Assembly (NCBI GenBank): GCA_033032175.1
Contig: CM065313.1
Span: 12,563,327-12,627,326 of the forward strand
Length of the DNA stretch: 64,000 nt
Direction: 5' to 3'
Source: Saturnia japonica
Taxonomy: Eukaryota; Arthropoda; Insecta; Lepidoptera; Saturniidae
Part shown: piece by piece, positions 1 to 10,839 of the stretch
How the letters are laid out: each line of letters opens with the position of its first letter
Numbering within the stretch: position 1 is the stretch's first letter
The notes under the pieces: generated by a model
Told to the model about the DNA's origin: nothing
Databases searched by the model: none
Seen by the model: only the letters and a program-made list of their open reading frames with translations
Made by a program: the position numbers and the translations under genes

Positions 1-215
1 TAAGCGACTACCGTAGCCTATGGACTCTTGTAATATCAGGTATCACTAGTGCGTTGCCAAATTTGAACACCCCTACCCCAAGGAACTAGAAACCCTACTC
101 ATCACAGGAACACAGCACAAGGATATTTGGCTTGCAATCTTCTGTAGGGTGGATGATACTGATAAGGTGCTACTCCCGGGAATGCAATTGACTGCAGTTC
201 TACATATTGGACATT
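1..215 (+). repeat. Rep-A interspersed repeat copy
   Basis: The stretch from TAAGCGACTACCGTAGCC through the AATCTTCTGTAGGGTGGA motif matches, with many substitutions, the copy at 57598-57800 and, in reverse, those at 11570-11765 and 13105-13345. Shared landmarks are TATGGACTCTTGTAAT, CACTAGTGCG and CTTCTGTAG. The left end is cut by the window edge. The family resembles widespread lepidopteran repeats that look like LINE 3' ends, but I cannot assign it firmly. Confidence 0.6.
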
Positions 216-1289
216 CAATTGATACTAAAGACAAGACACCAGAGAAAAATTAATCATTAGTATTTTGGGTCTTCAGTAAAGAGGTAGTCATAAGGTTTGC
301 CGACAGAAGTGAAAACTCAAAACAATGAAATGACTGTGTTTTTCTTTGAATTTTTAAATAAATTATAGTCTGAATTATTGATTATTGTAGAGCATATCGG
401 TGACTCCGGTAACACGAAATCACAAGGTTTTAACCTTTCAAAAAGTCAAACACGCATATGTACATATGCATATACATTTATACAGGCCGCTATACTACGC
501 GTTGATAGTCGCGCAAGCGCAATAAGTCACGAGCATGTCGAGGTCGTCGGTGACAATGACCCATAAGTTTTTCCCCTATCAAAAATAACTCAACGCGGCT
601 AAAGAAGTTTTCACTTCAAAAACTTTTCATGATATTAGCAAGACAGCCAGAGCTTAAAGCTAGTCGGATCTTGTAGTACAATATGTTTTAACAAAGTATT
701 GAAATCCTCAAAGAGCATTTCTACATGTTAACAATGTCTACACGCCTGCGTATTCAAGTCAGACATTACGTAAGACAAGATGTCTATAGTTGCACTGATT
801 TCGTCAACTGAGTAAATGTCAGCCGGTAGTCATTATGTAAAGTGAAAGCTCATGTATTATTTCTTTTAATAAATCTATTATGCTTGACATTTTAGCTAGC
901 TTTTGTTTTCTTGACAAATACATAACATTTGTTAAGAATACATATTATAACATTTATATTCACAAGAACTCTCTGTAATTGTAGCGTTAGTAGTTATAGG
1001 TTTTTATTATTGAATTTACTAATTACATAATAAAGAAATATATATAATAACGCCACATTATAAATAATATAAACCAAATTATTCTTAATTTTTCTTGGCA
1101 AATTATATTTGATATTAGACAGTTAAAACAAGAAAACACGAGTGCATTATAATAAAAAATAATAGAGTTTCGATAAAAAAAATCTATAAAACACTATCGT
1201 CGGAAACAAAATACCATGAACCACAACCATGCACATTCTAATGACTGGATTGATTTGGATTGATTTGACTAGACCTCCTTTTTCTACAT
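216..1289. other. AT-rich stretch without recognised feature
   Basis: Only short chance open frames occur here. No splice-flanked coding segment or repeat shared with the rest of the window was recognised. Confidence 0.5.
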
Positions 1290-1675
1290 GACACTGCACT
1301 TCACACATGCACACCACTCAGGTACATAAGTTCTGCAAGTTTTTTTTCCTTTTTGGCCAGTTAGACTAAATTGCAGAATTACTGAATGCGTATATAATAC
1401 ATATGTGTCTCCCTTCCTACCAGAAAGCAGAATTAGTCAGTTGAATTTTATGGATCGCGAATTGATCAGATGATCAAATGGCGTCTTATTTCCATGTACG
1501 GCAAAAGCACAAGCCGAGGTTCGGCGACTTTCCATGAGAGCTTGTTGCATCGCTTTCGCAGCCGAGTGCCTTTCGCGCTCGTACCCAAGTCTTGTGAGGC
1601 TGTCAAGGCCTCTAATGACTTCAGGGCCCTTAAGACTAACAATATAAATAGATCGAAAGAAAAAAAGTACTCTTT
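1290..1675 (+). repeat. Jockey-like LINE 3' end, truncated copy
   Basis: It carries the same 3'-UTR landmarks as the larger copy at 8178-9755 (reverse strand) and that at 24746-25345. These are CACATGCACACCACTCAGG, TACATAAGTTCTGCAAG followed by a T run, CTTTCGCAGCCGAGTGCC, and the terminal GGGCCCTTAAGACTAACA followed by an A-rich tail near 1655-1670. No reverse transcriptase coding part remains, as expected of a strongly 5'-truncated insertion. The left limit is approximate. Confidence 0.65.
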
Positions 1676-1891
1676 CTAGAAGCTGGAAATTCTGTTACCG
1701 ACTACATAGTGATGTTATTCTTAATAAAGTAAATTCATTTTACTGACTTTACATTTTAAAAGTATAAAAAAAAACGGTGTTGCCTGGCTTGCTCCCACTT
1801 CTAAGCTATACTATATATGTGTTTCGGTAGCTGCATTTGAGAGCTAGTCCTCCCTTTAGGCATAGCATTTTACCATTTCGGGCCACATTGT

Positions 1892-1954
1892 CACGTGACG
1901 TCATCAAGATAGTGGCGGAACTAAAAATTATAACGAGTACAAGAGTGACGTCAC
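1892..1954. promoter_or_regulatory. Two perfect CRE palindromes, one overlapping an E-box
   Basis: TGACGTCA occurs at 1896-1903, overlapped by CACGTG at 1892-1897, and again at 1946-1953 inside GTGACGTCAC. Such sites are known to bind CREB/ATF and bHLH factors. No gene start is evident nearby. A related GTGACGTCATTCGA...ATGGCGGA block lies at about 63930-63980, so this may be part of a dispersed repeat rather than a working promoter. Confidence 0.35.
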
Positions 1955-2009
1955 AATGCCTGATGATAAGCGCAATACAATTAAAAAACCACGACGACGA
2001 CAGAGATCG

Positions 2010-2235
2010 ATAAACCAACGACGGTCACCACTGTCATACAGGCCGTCGCGGCGACCCACACGCCTCTCGGGAACTGGATATACAATGGCTGATCCCTAAA
2101 CGCTACAAAACAAAAGAGAGTTACTCTGACGGCATGATGGTCGTAACCCAGTCGGATATAAACCTTTTCCCCTTCGCCTCCCTGCTGTTTACTGGTTATA
2201 CACCGGCAGATCCCGGAACGCGGAGCACCTAATCA
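2010..2235 (+). repeat. Rep-B dimeric repeat copy
   Basis: Two units about 120 bp apart, each with a CTGGATATACAxxGGCxGAT core (near 2075 and 2195) followed by an AACGC-type motif. The same two-unit layout is found at 32860-33090 and 54415-54640. No coding content. Confidence 0.55.
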
Positions 2236-2284
2236 TGCCCTATAATTGACTACTTAACATCAGATTCTTGTGTTATGTTCAAGG

Positions 2285-2390
2285 TCGGGCGCTTGTGATA
2301 GGTATCTATAGTATTACAAGCGCTCATTGGCTAAGGTAGCGCTTACCATTAGCTGGGCACTATGCTTGTTTGCCACCTTACTAGTAAATA
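2285..2390 (-). repeat. Rep-A partial copy
   Basis: It shares the string GTAGCGCTTACCATTAGCTGGGC...ATGCTTGTTTGCCACCTTA with the end of the copy at 13105-13345. Only this terminal part of the family is present. Confidence 0.5.
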
Positions 2391-2624
2391 TTTAAAAAAA
2401 GATAGACTTTATGCCTGGTAATAATTACCCGTACCTTAAAAGATATTTTAAATTCGAAGTATACCATGTTGCTCTTCCTGAAGAAACCTGTAAAATACTA
2501 TCGAAATAGTGTAAAAGTGAAAATCTAAATAATTAGTTTTTTTTTTTTTTTTTTTTTTATAAATACAGCCAAACATCAAATTATTTGTTTAAGGTAAAAT
2601 AAAACTTGTGTCTTTTGCGTCCAT

Positions 2625-3075
2625 AGTTCGAACCGAAATTATCTATATGAATAAATTTGTAGTTCTGTCTGTAAATTTAATATTTTTCCTAAATGTCCCG
2701 ATGGACACTGACACATGAACGATACTGATATGAATATGACATGAAAATTCTTTTTGTCTGTCAGTCTATCTGTATGTCCGGATTTTATTAAAAAAGGGCT
2801 TGACCGATAGTTATGATATTTTGTACACGGGATGCTTGTGTCATTAGTCAATTGATAGGGTATAAGAATTTTCAATATTACTTTTATAAAATGAAAAAAT
2901 ATGAATTTCCAAAAATATATTTTCGTTAAGTCTTAACCGATTTTGATGAAATTTTGTACACGGTAAGTGCATGGCATTCCTCAATAATATGTATTAAATA
3001 TATAATTACGGTATATACATAACTACTGCGTAATATTAAACGTATGCGGAGCCGCGAGCACACCGCTAGTTTTTA
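2625..3075 (+). repeat. Rep-C interspersed repeat copy
   Basis: Landmarks are GTAGTTCTGTCTGTA near 2657, TTTTGTCTGTCAGTCTATCTG, a GATTTTGATGAAATTTTGTA-type motif, and the closing GCGGAGCCGCGAGCACACCG followed by CTAG. Copies with the same order occur at 7600-7890 and 10500-10815, and one in reverse at 60410-60560. It is noncoding. Confidence 0.6.
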
Positions 3076-3179
3076 ACAAAACGTAGAGAACTAAAAGCTA
3101 AACAAAAGACAAAAAGATTGATTTAATTCAAGTATGAAGTAGTAACGACATTGAGTCCTTTGTTACAGATAATTTTATT

Positions 3180-3430
3180 GCAAAATAGACGTGCCCGTGA
3201 CTTCGCTCACGTGGACTGTCCCGATTCTGTAGAATGCCCGCGCGAATCTTGCTACCACCGCTCCTGATTATTTTAAAGACAAAATGCTTATTGTGGGTAT
3301 TCCTTAGAAGGTAGACATAAACATAACCACATTAACACAATGTAATCATGTAGGTAGGTTTAGGTATCGTAGTTCATATGCATTTAGTAAAAAGCTGTTA
3401 TTTTATTAATTGTATAGATGATTCTCAATG
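3180..3430 (+). repeat. Rep-D interspersed repeat copy
   Basis: It contains GACTTCGCTCACGTGGACT, AAAGACAAAATGCTTATTGT, GGGTATTCCTTAGAAGGTAG and CATATGCATTTAGTAAAAA. It is collinear with the longer copy at 47440-47995 and the reverse copy at 53155-53720. Confidence 0.6.
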
Positions 3431-5430
3431 AATCATATGACTACATTTTAAAAATATATGTCTACGACTGTATGTGTGTGTGTAAAGTCGCGTAAGGCGG
3501 GCGGTCGCGCGGCTAGTCGACGTCGCGGTTGTTCGTTTTTCGGATACAGTCGCGCCGAGCCTCGGTCTTTACAACGATTAACTCATACTTATATAGAGTA
3601 AGTAGCTCATTACCTATTTTCAGTACTTATTATTTTTATCAAACTAATAGCTGTACCCCACGGTTTCACTCGTGTTAAATTTGTGCGACCAACTCTCCAG
3701 CACGCTGCTTTTTGTTGTTCTCACTCCCCGTACTTGCTGAAGCTTTCCAAATTACTTGACGTTCATGGTTACTGCTTCGCTTCTTAGAAGTTTAGCGTGA
3801 AGTTATACAATGTATAACCTTTCTCAATAAACAGGCTATAAAATGAAAACATAAATTTTCTAATCTGCTTGGTAGTTTCAGAGATTAACGCCTTCAAACA
3901 AACTCTTGAGTTTTATATACATCAGTATTAGTATAGAATGCCTTTTGAATAGTTTTCGCGAAATGCTTATACAAGTCTGTGTAATAAAGTCATTAGTATT
4001 TTAAAATAGTTGAAATATTAGGCTGATATAAAATATCGAATAATATTTGAACACACCGATATAACGCGCATCACAGTGGAACATCTCACGATATATACCC
4101 TGGTCATGTGGACAGATCTCAGTCCGATAGCGGGCGAGATGTCGTCTGCACTGTCGCAGCCTCTAACCCTCCCCCCCTCTCCATCCTCGAGTGTCATTGA
4201 ACGTCTTGAGTGTGTGGCTCATAGCAATCTTAACGAATGCAAAACACAATGTGAAACTAAGGGCGTCCCGATGCCTTTGTCATTTCTTTTAACGAATTAA
4301 ACTTGATATTTATTGCCACACTTTTAAATAAATATCTTCATTTATGAGATTTTTTTTAAAATATTGTTTTATTTGAAACTTATCTTCATATGTATTAGTA
4401 TTTACATAATACTGTCTCAGGCTGGATTTTGATGTTGGGTACCTACTACTACTTACTTATTAGTTTACGTGTTTGTAGTGTTTATGTTAGTGATTCTATA
4501 ATTTCTAAACGACTTAAATATTTGTTTTGTCGAGATGATGGTTCATAGCTTTGTTAGAATCCGACAGGTGGCGCTGTGGTCGACCCATTAACTACCGGAA
4601 AGCAGAGAACGTCTGTCGGCCCAGTTATTTATTATGAATGCACGTGAGAATGTATTTATTTATATAAATATTTCATCTCATTTTGTAATGTGTATTGGTC
4701 ACTATAGTATAATTTAGATCTCATAGATATATGTTGTTTATATGCTTATCGACTCAAAACGTGTTTAATATAACATGTGAAAGTGATAAAGCTAAAAGTA
4801 AATTCTAGAATTAATAAAATTATTTTTAATTTATAATATTTCGTTTTCTACTTATTTTTATCTAATGGCACCAAGATATCCCAAAAATTCTCGAGCATCA
4901 GTTCGAGAGATAAAACAGTATCCGGCCATTGTGATTCAGATGTCGCGTAAGACACACCGTACGAGATAATTTCACCTGACCTCTGCCAGTTCATTGACTG
5001 CGGTCTGCATAGATGTACGCACGTCTAGCTTAATCTGTAGTACAAGCTGTGAACGATAGCGATTTTCTGATATTCTAATGAAATTTAATCTAATATACCA
5101 GTAATGTATATGTGGGGTTATAGGTGTGGTATAAAATATTCTTTTTCGGTACTCTAGTAGATTACTCATAATCACACTCTTAATCTTAAATATACAAATC
5201 TTATTAAACGACATCATAACACCGCTAACGTCGTCACACAACTCCCCGTCGTCCCTCCTCCTATTTCTTACCCCTTTCATTCATATCATATTGTTCACTC
5301 ACACGCTTGAATCATTCATAACGTCATCTCTTTTACATCGTCTTTCACTCTATAATAACCAATAAAACATACCATAGACATTTTATGTTTTGTAAGCAAA
5401 GGTCATTCTATCATACATCCTACATATATT
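3431..5430. other. Mostly unannotated, with a GC-rich island at 3485-3575
   Basis: 3485-3575 is a short CpG-rich block (GCGGGCGGTCGCGCGGC) inside AT-rich DNA. 3650-3680 holds the CTGTGCCCCACGGTTTCAC motif that recurs at 11790, 52130 and, in reverse, 49820. The remainder shows no gene or recognised repeat. Confidence 0.4.
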
Positions 5431-5770
5431 ATAAACTAGTTTTTACCAGCGACTACGTCCGCGTTGTCTTCGAATTAAATCAACTCGCGCGCCATCTTTT
5501 GTACAGTGTTTGTAGTCAATCACAAATCTTCACAGGTGCGCACACAATAACACGCTAAAGATTCATAGCAGAATGATGAATGGCATGCATATCTGCATAG
5601 AGGACAAAGAAAATAATAAGAAAATATAGTTGTGAAAGTACGTTTGTAGATCAATCATGGTTAAAGGGCTGGACGGATTCTAATGAAATTTAGCACAGAA
5701 GTCGATTATGTCGAGGAATATAATATTAATTTTAAACTATTTGCTTCGGTGGGGTTTTGTAGGGTACATC
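5431..5770 (+). repeat. Degenerate interspersed repeat
   Basis: It begins ACTAGTTTTTACCAGCGACT and includes AAAGGGCTGGACGGATTCTA and ATGAAATTTAGCACAGAAG. These motifs are typical of the same type of noncoding insect repeat as Rep-C and Rep-D. The borders are uncertain. Confidence 0.35.
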
Positions 5771-5994
5771 AGCTTTAAAATGTTGTTAGAATCTTTAATT
5801 TTGATGAAGAATTAATTGAGATATGGCTATGCCTCAAAATACAACTTTAATAAGAAATATTATATATATATCGGGGCATCTACGGTCAAAATACCACAAC
5901 TTCTGCTAAATGACTTTGTTGTAGTCAAAACATGTTGAAATAACCTGTTCGGCGTGGTTTGGATATACTCGACTACAGTGGGAGAAATCTATAT

Positions 5995-6360
5995 AATTAC
6001 AACCGACAGCCACGTCAGAAGACTCTTTAGCGATCCCGTTATTAAAATCGAGGAAATAAACGCGTATAATATCCACCGACTGTCTAAACAGAGTGTCTCC
6101 GGCCACGCCCGCGAAACTACCGTTTCCTCCACAGACGACGGGCGGCTAACTTCGCTCTCGCACACCCATCACGTCCTCCCTCTCTTGCGACAACTCAAGC
6201 CTAGGTCCATTCCCTCGGTTTGGAGCCCTTAAGTTTGGCAGCCACTTGCGTGATACATGTGTCACTGCACTTACAATCGCTAGCTACCCACAGAAATTAC
6301 ACACTATGTTCATACATACGTGCACACTGTGGTGTACTCTAGAATTTCTATACACAAAAA
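5995..6360 (+). repeat. Jockey-like LINE 3' end, truncated copy
   Basis: The sequence from about 6030 runs parallel to 24800-25130. Shared strings are CACACCCATCACGT, ACAACTCAAGCCTAGGTC and TTACACACTATGTTCATACA. In translation it matches the extreme C-terminus and 3' UTR of the LINE at 8178-9755, with several frame breaks. The terminal GGCCC...CTAACA part is missing. Confidence 0.6.
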
Positions 6361-6639
6361 TAAAGTTTATAATAATATTCCGTTAGTTAGTTGTGCGCCA
6401 TGTAACTTACCCGTAATCACAGAACGACGCAAAGAGATAACGGGTGCCGTACGAGGTAGGTACAAACCGTACGACCAGTGTGTGAACATAAACATGAACG
6501 ACCGCACGTTGCCTCTCGCAGCATTTGCCCTTCTTTTGTATTTGTAAAGTTTAATTATTGCAGTAAAAAGTATATTGTAAAGTCACCTGTTTTTATTTAC
6601 TTACCAAAATACTAGAATACCACACAGGTAAATGGGTTC
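6361..6639. other. No recognised feature
   Basis: A mixed-composition spacer between two LINE remnants. The open frame at 6320-6547 starts in the preceding LINE fragment and is not supported as a gene. Confidence 0.4.
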
Positions 6640-7240
6640 TGTAAGGGAAAAGCTCTCGCTATGTCACGACTGATCGCCAGAGCATTGCAATTACCTCGCC
6701 CCAGCGGTACAGTACATACGCCAGAAGACCATCTAGTGATCGATTGTAGCGAAAACCATATTGACGATCATCAATCAAAGAGTGATCTTCTAGGTAACGG
6801 ATAGGCTGGGTGTTGATGGTACGCTCCATAATCTTTCACAACACCGAGATTACGGAAATTGGATGGAAAATGACAGGATCTGATCGATCTCTCTTCTTGT
6901 GAATCGATTGCACATAGCCTCTTTCCAAACTCGAGGCACAACACCAGAGAGATAGGGTTGGCGGTAAAAGCGCGTCAACACTGAAGAGTATTCAGCTGCA
7001 CATTTATTAAGAACCACCGCTGGAATACCGTCCGGACCACTGGACTTCCGAACATCGAGCGATTGCAATTCCCTAAGCACGTCACATTGCTTGAATCGTA
7101 ACTCGGACATTGTGACACCGCAGCTGGGAATTATAGGCGGTTGTGCGTTGCGATCATCGAGACGGAAATTAGCTGCAAAGAGATTACCTATTACATTAAT
7201 AATAATAATAACAATAACTTTATTTAATAGTAACAAATTA
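6640..7240 (-). pseudogene. Non-LTR retrotransposon reverse transcriptase fragment
   Basis: Read on the minus strand, residues encoded by about 7150-6930 contain LDVRKSSGPDGIPAVVLNK followed by a GVVPRVWKEA motif. These are the early reverse transcriptase blocks of Jockey/CR1-type LINEs. After a frame change near 6850, bases 6830-6665 give KIMERTI...YLEDHSLIDDRQYGF, the next RT block. The YADD catalytic block is absent. Stop codons and at least one frame change break the reading, so this is a dead fragment of an endonuclease/RT ORF2. It is a different piece from the 3'-end copies nearby. Confidence 0.75.
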
Positions 7241-7599
7241 CAAGAATCTGATCCTTATTTGTTTGGCATACAATTATTTGTTTCATACTAATGAATCCTA
7301 GCACTTGAACTAGACCAAGCCTGTATTTTAAAGTGCTTAATGATATAGTACAAATACTTAACCGATTGTGCTTTGGACCACAGTTCCTTAACCGAGAGCG
7401 CACTGAGTATAAGTATTCAAATGCAAGGAGACGTAGAAACAAGAAGGAAATATATCTCGGTCGGTGTGGGCGTTATGTACTAAGTTGGTCGAGGTCCCGT
7501 TTATTGTTCTTCGCTGGCCACTAACTTGATATACATTAAGCTTTAATATAATAGTACGAATTTCTTGAATTCGCTTAAGTTATATCCTTATTACTAAAT
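7241..7599. other. No recognised feature
   Basis: AT-rich. The short open frames at 7224-7524 on both strands look like chance. Confidence 0.4.
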
Positions 7600-7890
7600 C
7601 TTCAGTTTTGTGTGTACATGTATTTTTTTTAAAGTTTTGATGCGCGTCTACTGATCACAAAATATATGCCTTTACATTTTTTTTGTCTTGTATGTCCGGA
7701 TTTAACTCAACAGCTCTTTGACCCATTTTTATGAAATTTTGTACATAGGAAACTTATAAATATCATTGCTCAATTGATATGTTATAAGAATTGTCATTAA
7801 TATTAATATTAGTAAAAATAAAATTACGAGACGAAACCAATTATCTACTGTGTAACAAACGCGCGCGAAGCCGCGATACACAGCTAGTTT
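7600..7890 (+). repeat. Rep-C interspersed repeat copy
   Basis: It carries GTCCGGATTTAACTCAACAG, TATGAAATTTTGTACATAGG and the closing GCGCGAAGCCGCGATACACA followed by GCTAGTTT. The layout is as in 2625-3075. Confidence 0.55.
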
Positions 7891-8049
7891 AAGTATAAAA
7901 CTCATAAAGGATAATGTTTTCATAGTTCAGAATTACATGTAAATGGAATTGTTAAATCGAGGCGAGATTGTTACATCATACAATTGTAAAAAAAAATTGA
8001 ATGGAAATAATAGTTGAGTTTGAAAAAGAAATATTCAATTTTAATTCAA

Positions 8050-8110
8050 TTTTTTTTCTTTTTAACCAACTTTAAAAAAGGAGGAGGTGTTCTTAATTCG
8101 ATTATATTGT
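8050..8110 (+). repeat. Rep-E left fragment, interrupted by a LINE
   Basis: TTTAACCAACTTTAAAAAAG and GAGGAGGTGTTCTTAATTCG match the start of Rep-E copies at 43570, 44525 and 49005. The continuation of the family is found at 9785-9935, on the far side of the LINE at 8178-9755. Confidence 0.5.
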
Positions 8111-8177
8111 AGAAGAACTATTGCAAAGGGAGGATCCTCCGACCAGACTAGTGTTATGTCTGGCGGGCAGCTGCCCA

Positions 8178-9755
8178 ACGGTTGTTTTTTTTTTTTTTTT
8201 TAACTGGCTACACTGTTAGCCTAAGGGGCCCTATCCAAAAACAGAGCCGATGCGGCTTTTACAGCTTCACCGGACTTGGCGGCGAGCGCTTAGGGCACTC
8301 AGCCGCGAAAGTTTGTGACGACCCGCACGAGGGTGCCAGAGTGGCCAAACCTCGGCTCGGGCGGTCGTCGCGAATGCGAAAAGGTCGCGATCTATCTAAT
8401 TCCCTAATCCTAAGAGAATTCGAACTAACTAACATATACTCATATGCACGCTCCCCTCCTCCTGGGAGGAAGGAGGGGACCATGCGTATGTGTATTTAGT
8501 AATCGGAATGGTTTTTCTACACTAAGTCTAACTAACGCAAAAAAATAAAAAAAGGTCCCTTACAGAACCTATGTACCTGTGTGGTGTGTAATGTTGTATG
8601 TGGGTAGCTAAGTGTTGCACGTATAGTGTCACTTGTATCGCGCGGGCGGCTGCCTGACCCAAGGGCTTCACACCGAGGAACAGATCTAGGCTTGGGTTGC
8701 AGCTAGAGAGGGTCGGGTGTACGGGAGCGAAGTTGACCGCCCGTCCTCTGCGGAGAGAACGGCGGTTACGCGGGCGTGGGCGGTGGCACGCTCTGTATGG
8801 AGAGGCGGTGGAATAGAACGCATTTGCTGTTTCGATTTGGTCGAGCGGGTCAGTGAAGATATTACGCGGCCGGCGTTTACTCCGGCAGGCATTGGGGTCG
8901 TAAACATATAAAGCTGCCGCTTTGATTAAAGGATTCGCGTGGTTCGACGCGGTGTCGAAAAAGGAGCGAGAAAGGTGTTTGGCATAAGCATGTATTGAAG
9001 GAAGGTCCATATCTCTATGGAGATCTTCCATACGAACATACCAAGGGGCGCCGGTAAGGCGGTGAAGAAACCTATTCTGGATGGTTTGTAAATGATCTCA
9101 ATTATATCTTAGCATATGTGCGAACACAACGCAGCTATATGTTATAATCGGTCGTATACACATCTTGTAGAGCGTAAGCTTGTGTCTCGTAGACATTTTG
9201 CTTGCAGCACATAACAGAGGTTGCAATCGGGCGAGGGTCCAGGCGGCCCTTTTCCTAACCAGAGTGATGTGGCGTATAAAGGAGAGTCTACTATCTAGGG
9301 TTACACCTAGATATTTGGTCTCCTTTACCCAGGGGATAGGATTACCGAAGAATTCAAGGGGATGATCCTTGAGTTTTTTCGGTATCTGTGAGGCGGTTTG
9401 GTCGAAGCGCTGCGAAGCTGCGCTCTTCGTGGGGTTGATGGCTTTTCGCCAGTCGTTAAACCACTCCCCGAGAGTGGTCACGGCTCTTTGGATTCTACAT
9501 TTGAGGTTGGGTTTTTGCCTTTGAGAGGAGTATATATGAATGTATCGTCCGCGTAAAACTCTACCTCAACTTTCGCAGGAAGTTTTGGTAGGTCACTGAC
9601 GTACAGATTGAAGAGGCTAGGAGCCAGGATGGAATCTTTGGGGACGCCTGAGCGTATGAGGTGGGGTGTGGATAGTTCACCTTCCACTCTGTAGCGAAAG
9701 GTGCGGTCTTTGAGGTAATCGCGGATGATTTTAACTAATCTATCGGGGACTTCGC
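8178..9755 (-). mobile_element. 5'-truncated Jockey-like LINE with A-tail
   Basis: The element reads on the minus strand. It begins within the RT domain near 9755 and runs through the rest of ORF2 and a 3' UTR to an A-tail (T run at 8185-8201 on the plus strand). The string GGCAGCTGCCCA occurs at 9756-9767 and again at 8166-8177, a likely 12-bp target duplication, although 7 bp separate the right copy from the tail. The UTR carries motifs shared with four other copies in the window. Truncation at the 5' end and frame breaks mean it cannot move by itself. Confidence 0.75.
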
Positions 9756-9768
9756 GGCAGCTGCCCAC
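8640..9768 (-). pseudogene. LINE ORF2 C-terminal remnant (RT catalytic block to end)
   Basis: On the minus strand the first frame (9768-9478) has VPDRLVKIIRDYLKDRTF, SGVPKDSILAPSLFNLYVSD and the catalytic YADD box (FYADDTFIY). A frame change near the A-run at about 9515 leads to the second frame (9481-9098), with the CLNP-like INPTKS and the KYLGVTLDSRLSF blocks. A second frame change leads to 9090-8640, with RLTGAPWYVR and the DLHRDMDLPSI segment that closes Jockey-clade ORF2 proteins. The RT would copy LINE RNA at the target site. Two frameshifts and loss of the endonuclease and early RT make it a pseudogene. Confidence 0.8.
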
Positions 9769-9784
9769 CAGAATATATTATGAA

Positions 9785-9935
9785 TGTATAGGCATATTGA
9801 ATCTATTTAGATGATTCTCATGGGAAGTCCCATTTTAATTTCATTGGAATTTGGACCTTCGACTTCGATGATACAATGGGGAAATCCACAAAGTTATTTA
9901 AGTTGTTTTTTTTGTTGTTGAAAATTGTCTTGTTA
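9785..9935 (+). repeat. Rep-E right fragment
   Basis: TTTAGATGATTCTCATGGGA, AATTTCATTGGAATTTGGAC and GTTGAAAATTGTCTTG match the inner part of Rep-E at 44600-44760 and 49100-49250. It is the likely continuation of 8050-8110 across the LINE insertion. Confidence 0.55.
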
Positions 9936-10059
9936 CTAATCAAGTTTTCATAGATCATACATATTATATTATTTATTACTGATATTTTTAATTTTGTATA
10001 ACTTTTCTCTCATTTTTTATTATTTCTGTAAGTCTTCATTTTCCCGTTTTTATGTTGAA

Positions 10060-10323
10060 ATGACAAAAAAAAAAATAGTAGCGTGGGTTTGTACCGTTAT
10101 GAATTGTGTTTGCTATGTGCCGATAGTTATTTTTGTATTAACAACAGTAGTTATATATTTGGTGCCGTGGTTTAACTTGTTGATTTATTATATCGACATT
10201 ACAAGTATGGTAAGCGAAAAGACATATATGTATATATTTTTCAAATATGGGCATAACTTAGTTCGATACTGCAGAGAAAAAATAAATTTGAAATATACTT
10301 ATGACTCAACCTGTTCGAGCTAA
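10060..10323 (+). CDS. Possible small membrane protein, 87 aa
   Basis: ATG at 10060 opens a frame to the stop at 10321-10323. An upstream non-ATG extension to 9994 is not needed. The product starts MTKKKIVAW. Residues about 7-45 are strongly hydrophobic (two segments, broken by PIV and VPW), which suggests one or two membrane passes. The C-terminal 35 residues are basic and polar. An AATAAA lies at 10434-10439, about 110 bp after the stop. I do not recognise the family. Codon use is AT-rich like the surrounding noncoding DNA, so a chance open frame is a serious alternative. Confidence 0.25.
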   Translation: MTKKKIVAWVCTVMNCVCYVPIVIFVLTTVVIYLVPWFNLLIYYIDITSMVSEKTYMYIFFKYGHNLVRYCREKINLKYTYDSTCSS

Positions 10324-10499
10324 GGAGTTTCTTAGTGTTCTTAATGCCCCACAAGAACCAATCTTCTATCGCAAAGAACAAAATTTAAAATGCATAAAAT
10401 TATCTACACTTTTTCGTGTCAACTTCTAAGAAGAATAAAAGGCAGTAAAAAGTTACGTAGGCAAATATGTTTAGAATTTTATATTACTTCATTTAATAA

Positions 10500-10815
10500 T
10501 TGATTATGTATATTAATATATCTGTAGTTCTGTCTGTACTTTATTTAAAATATTCTGATTGGCATCTATAATAAAAGATACTGATCACGAATATGACTTT
10601 AATTATTTTTTGTCTGTCTATCTGTTGTATCTCCGTATTTAACACGAAAACCACTTGACCCGGAATTTTATAAAATTTTGTACACGAGAAGCTTATGCCA
10701 TTCTTTAATTGATAGGATAATTATATGAATTGTCAATAATATGCGTAAAAATTAAATTCCTGGATGAAAATAATCACTGCGTAACAAATGCGTGCGGAGC
10801 CGCGGAAGTTGTATT
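10500..10815 (+). repeat. Rep-C interspersed repeat copy
   Basis: TATATCTGTAGTTCTGTCTG, TTTTTTGTCTGTCTATCTGT, AAAATTTTGTACACGAGAAG and the closing GCGTGCGGAGCCGCGGAAG match the copy at 2625-3075. Confidence 0.6.
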
Positions 10816-10839
10816 GTGGTGACTCTGCTTCCACGCACG

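Noticed and set aside
8182..8499. Plus-strand frame of 105 codons and its minus-strand partner
   Set aside because: It reads through the A-tail and 3' UTR of the LINE.
8686..8911. Frames on both strands within the LINE
   Set aside because: They are alternative frames of the ORF2 end segment and carry no own family signature.
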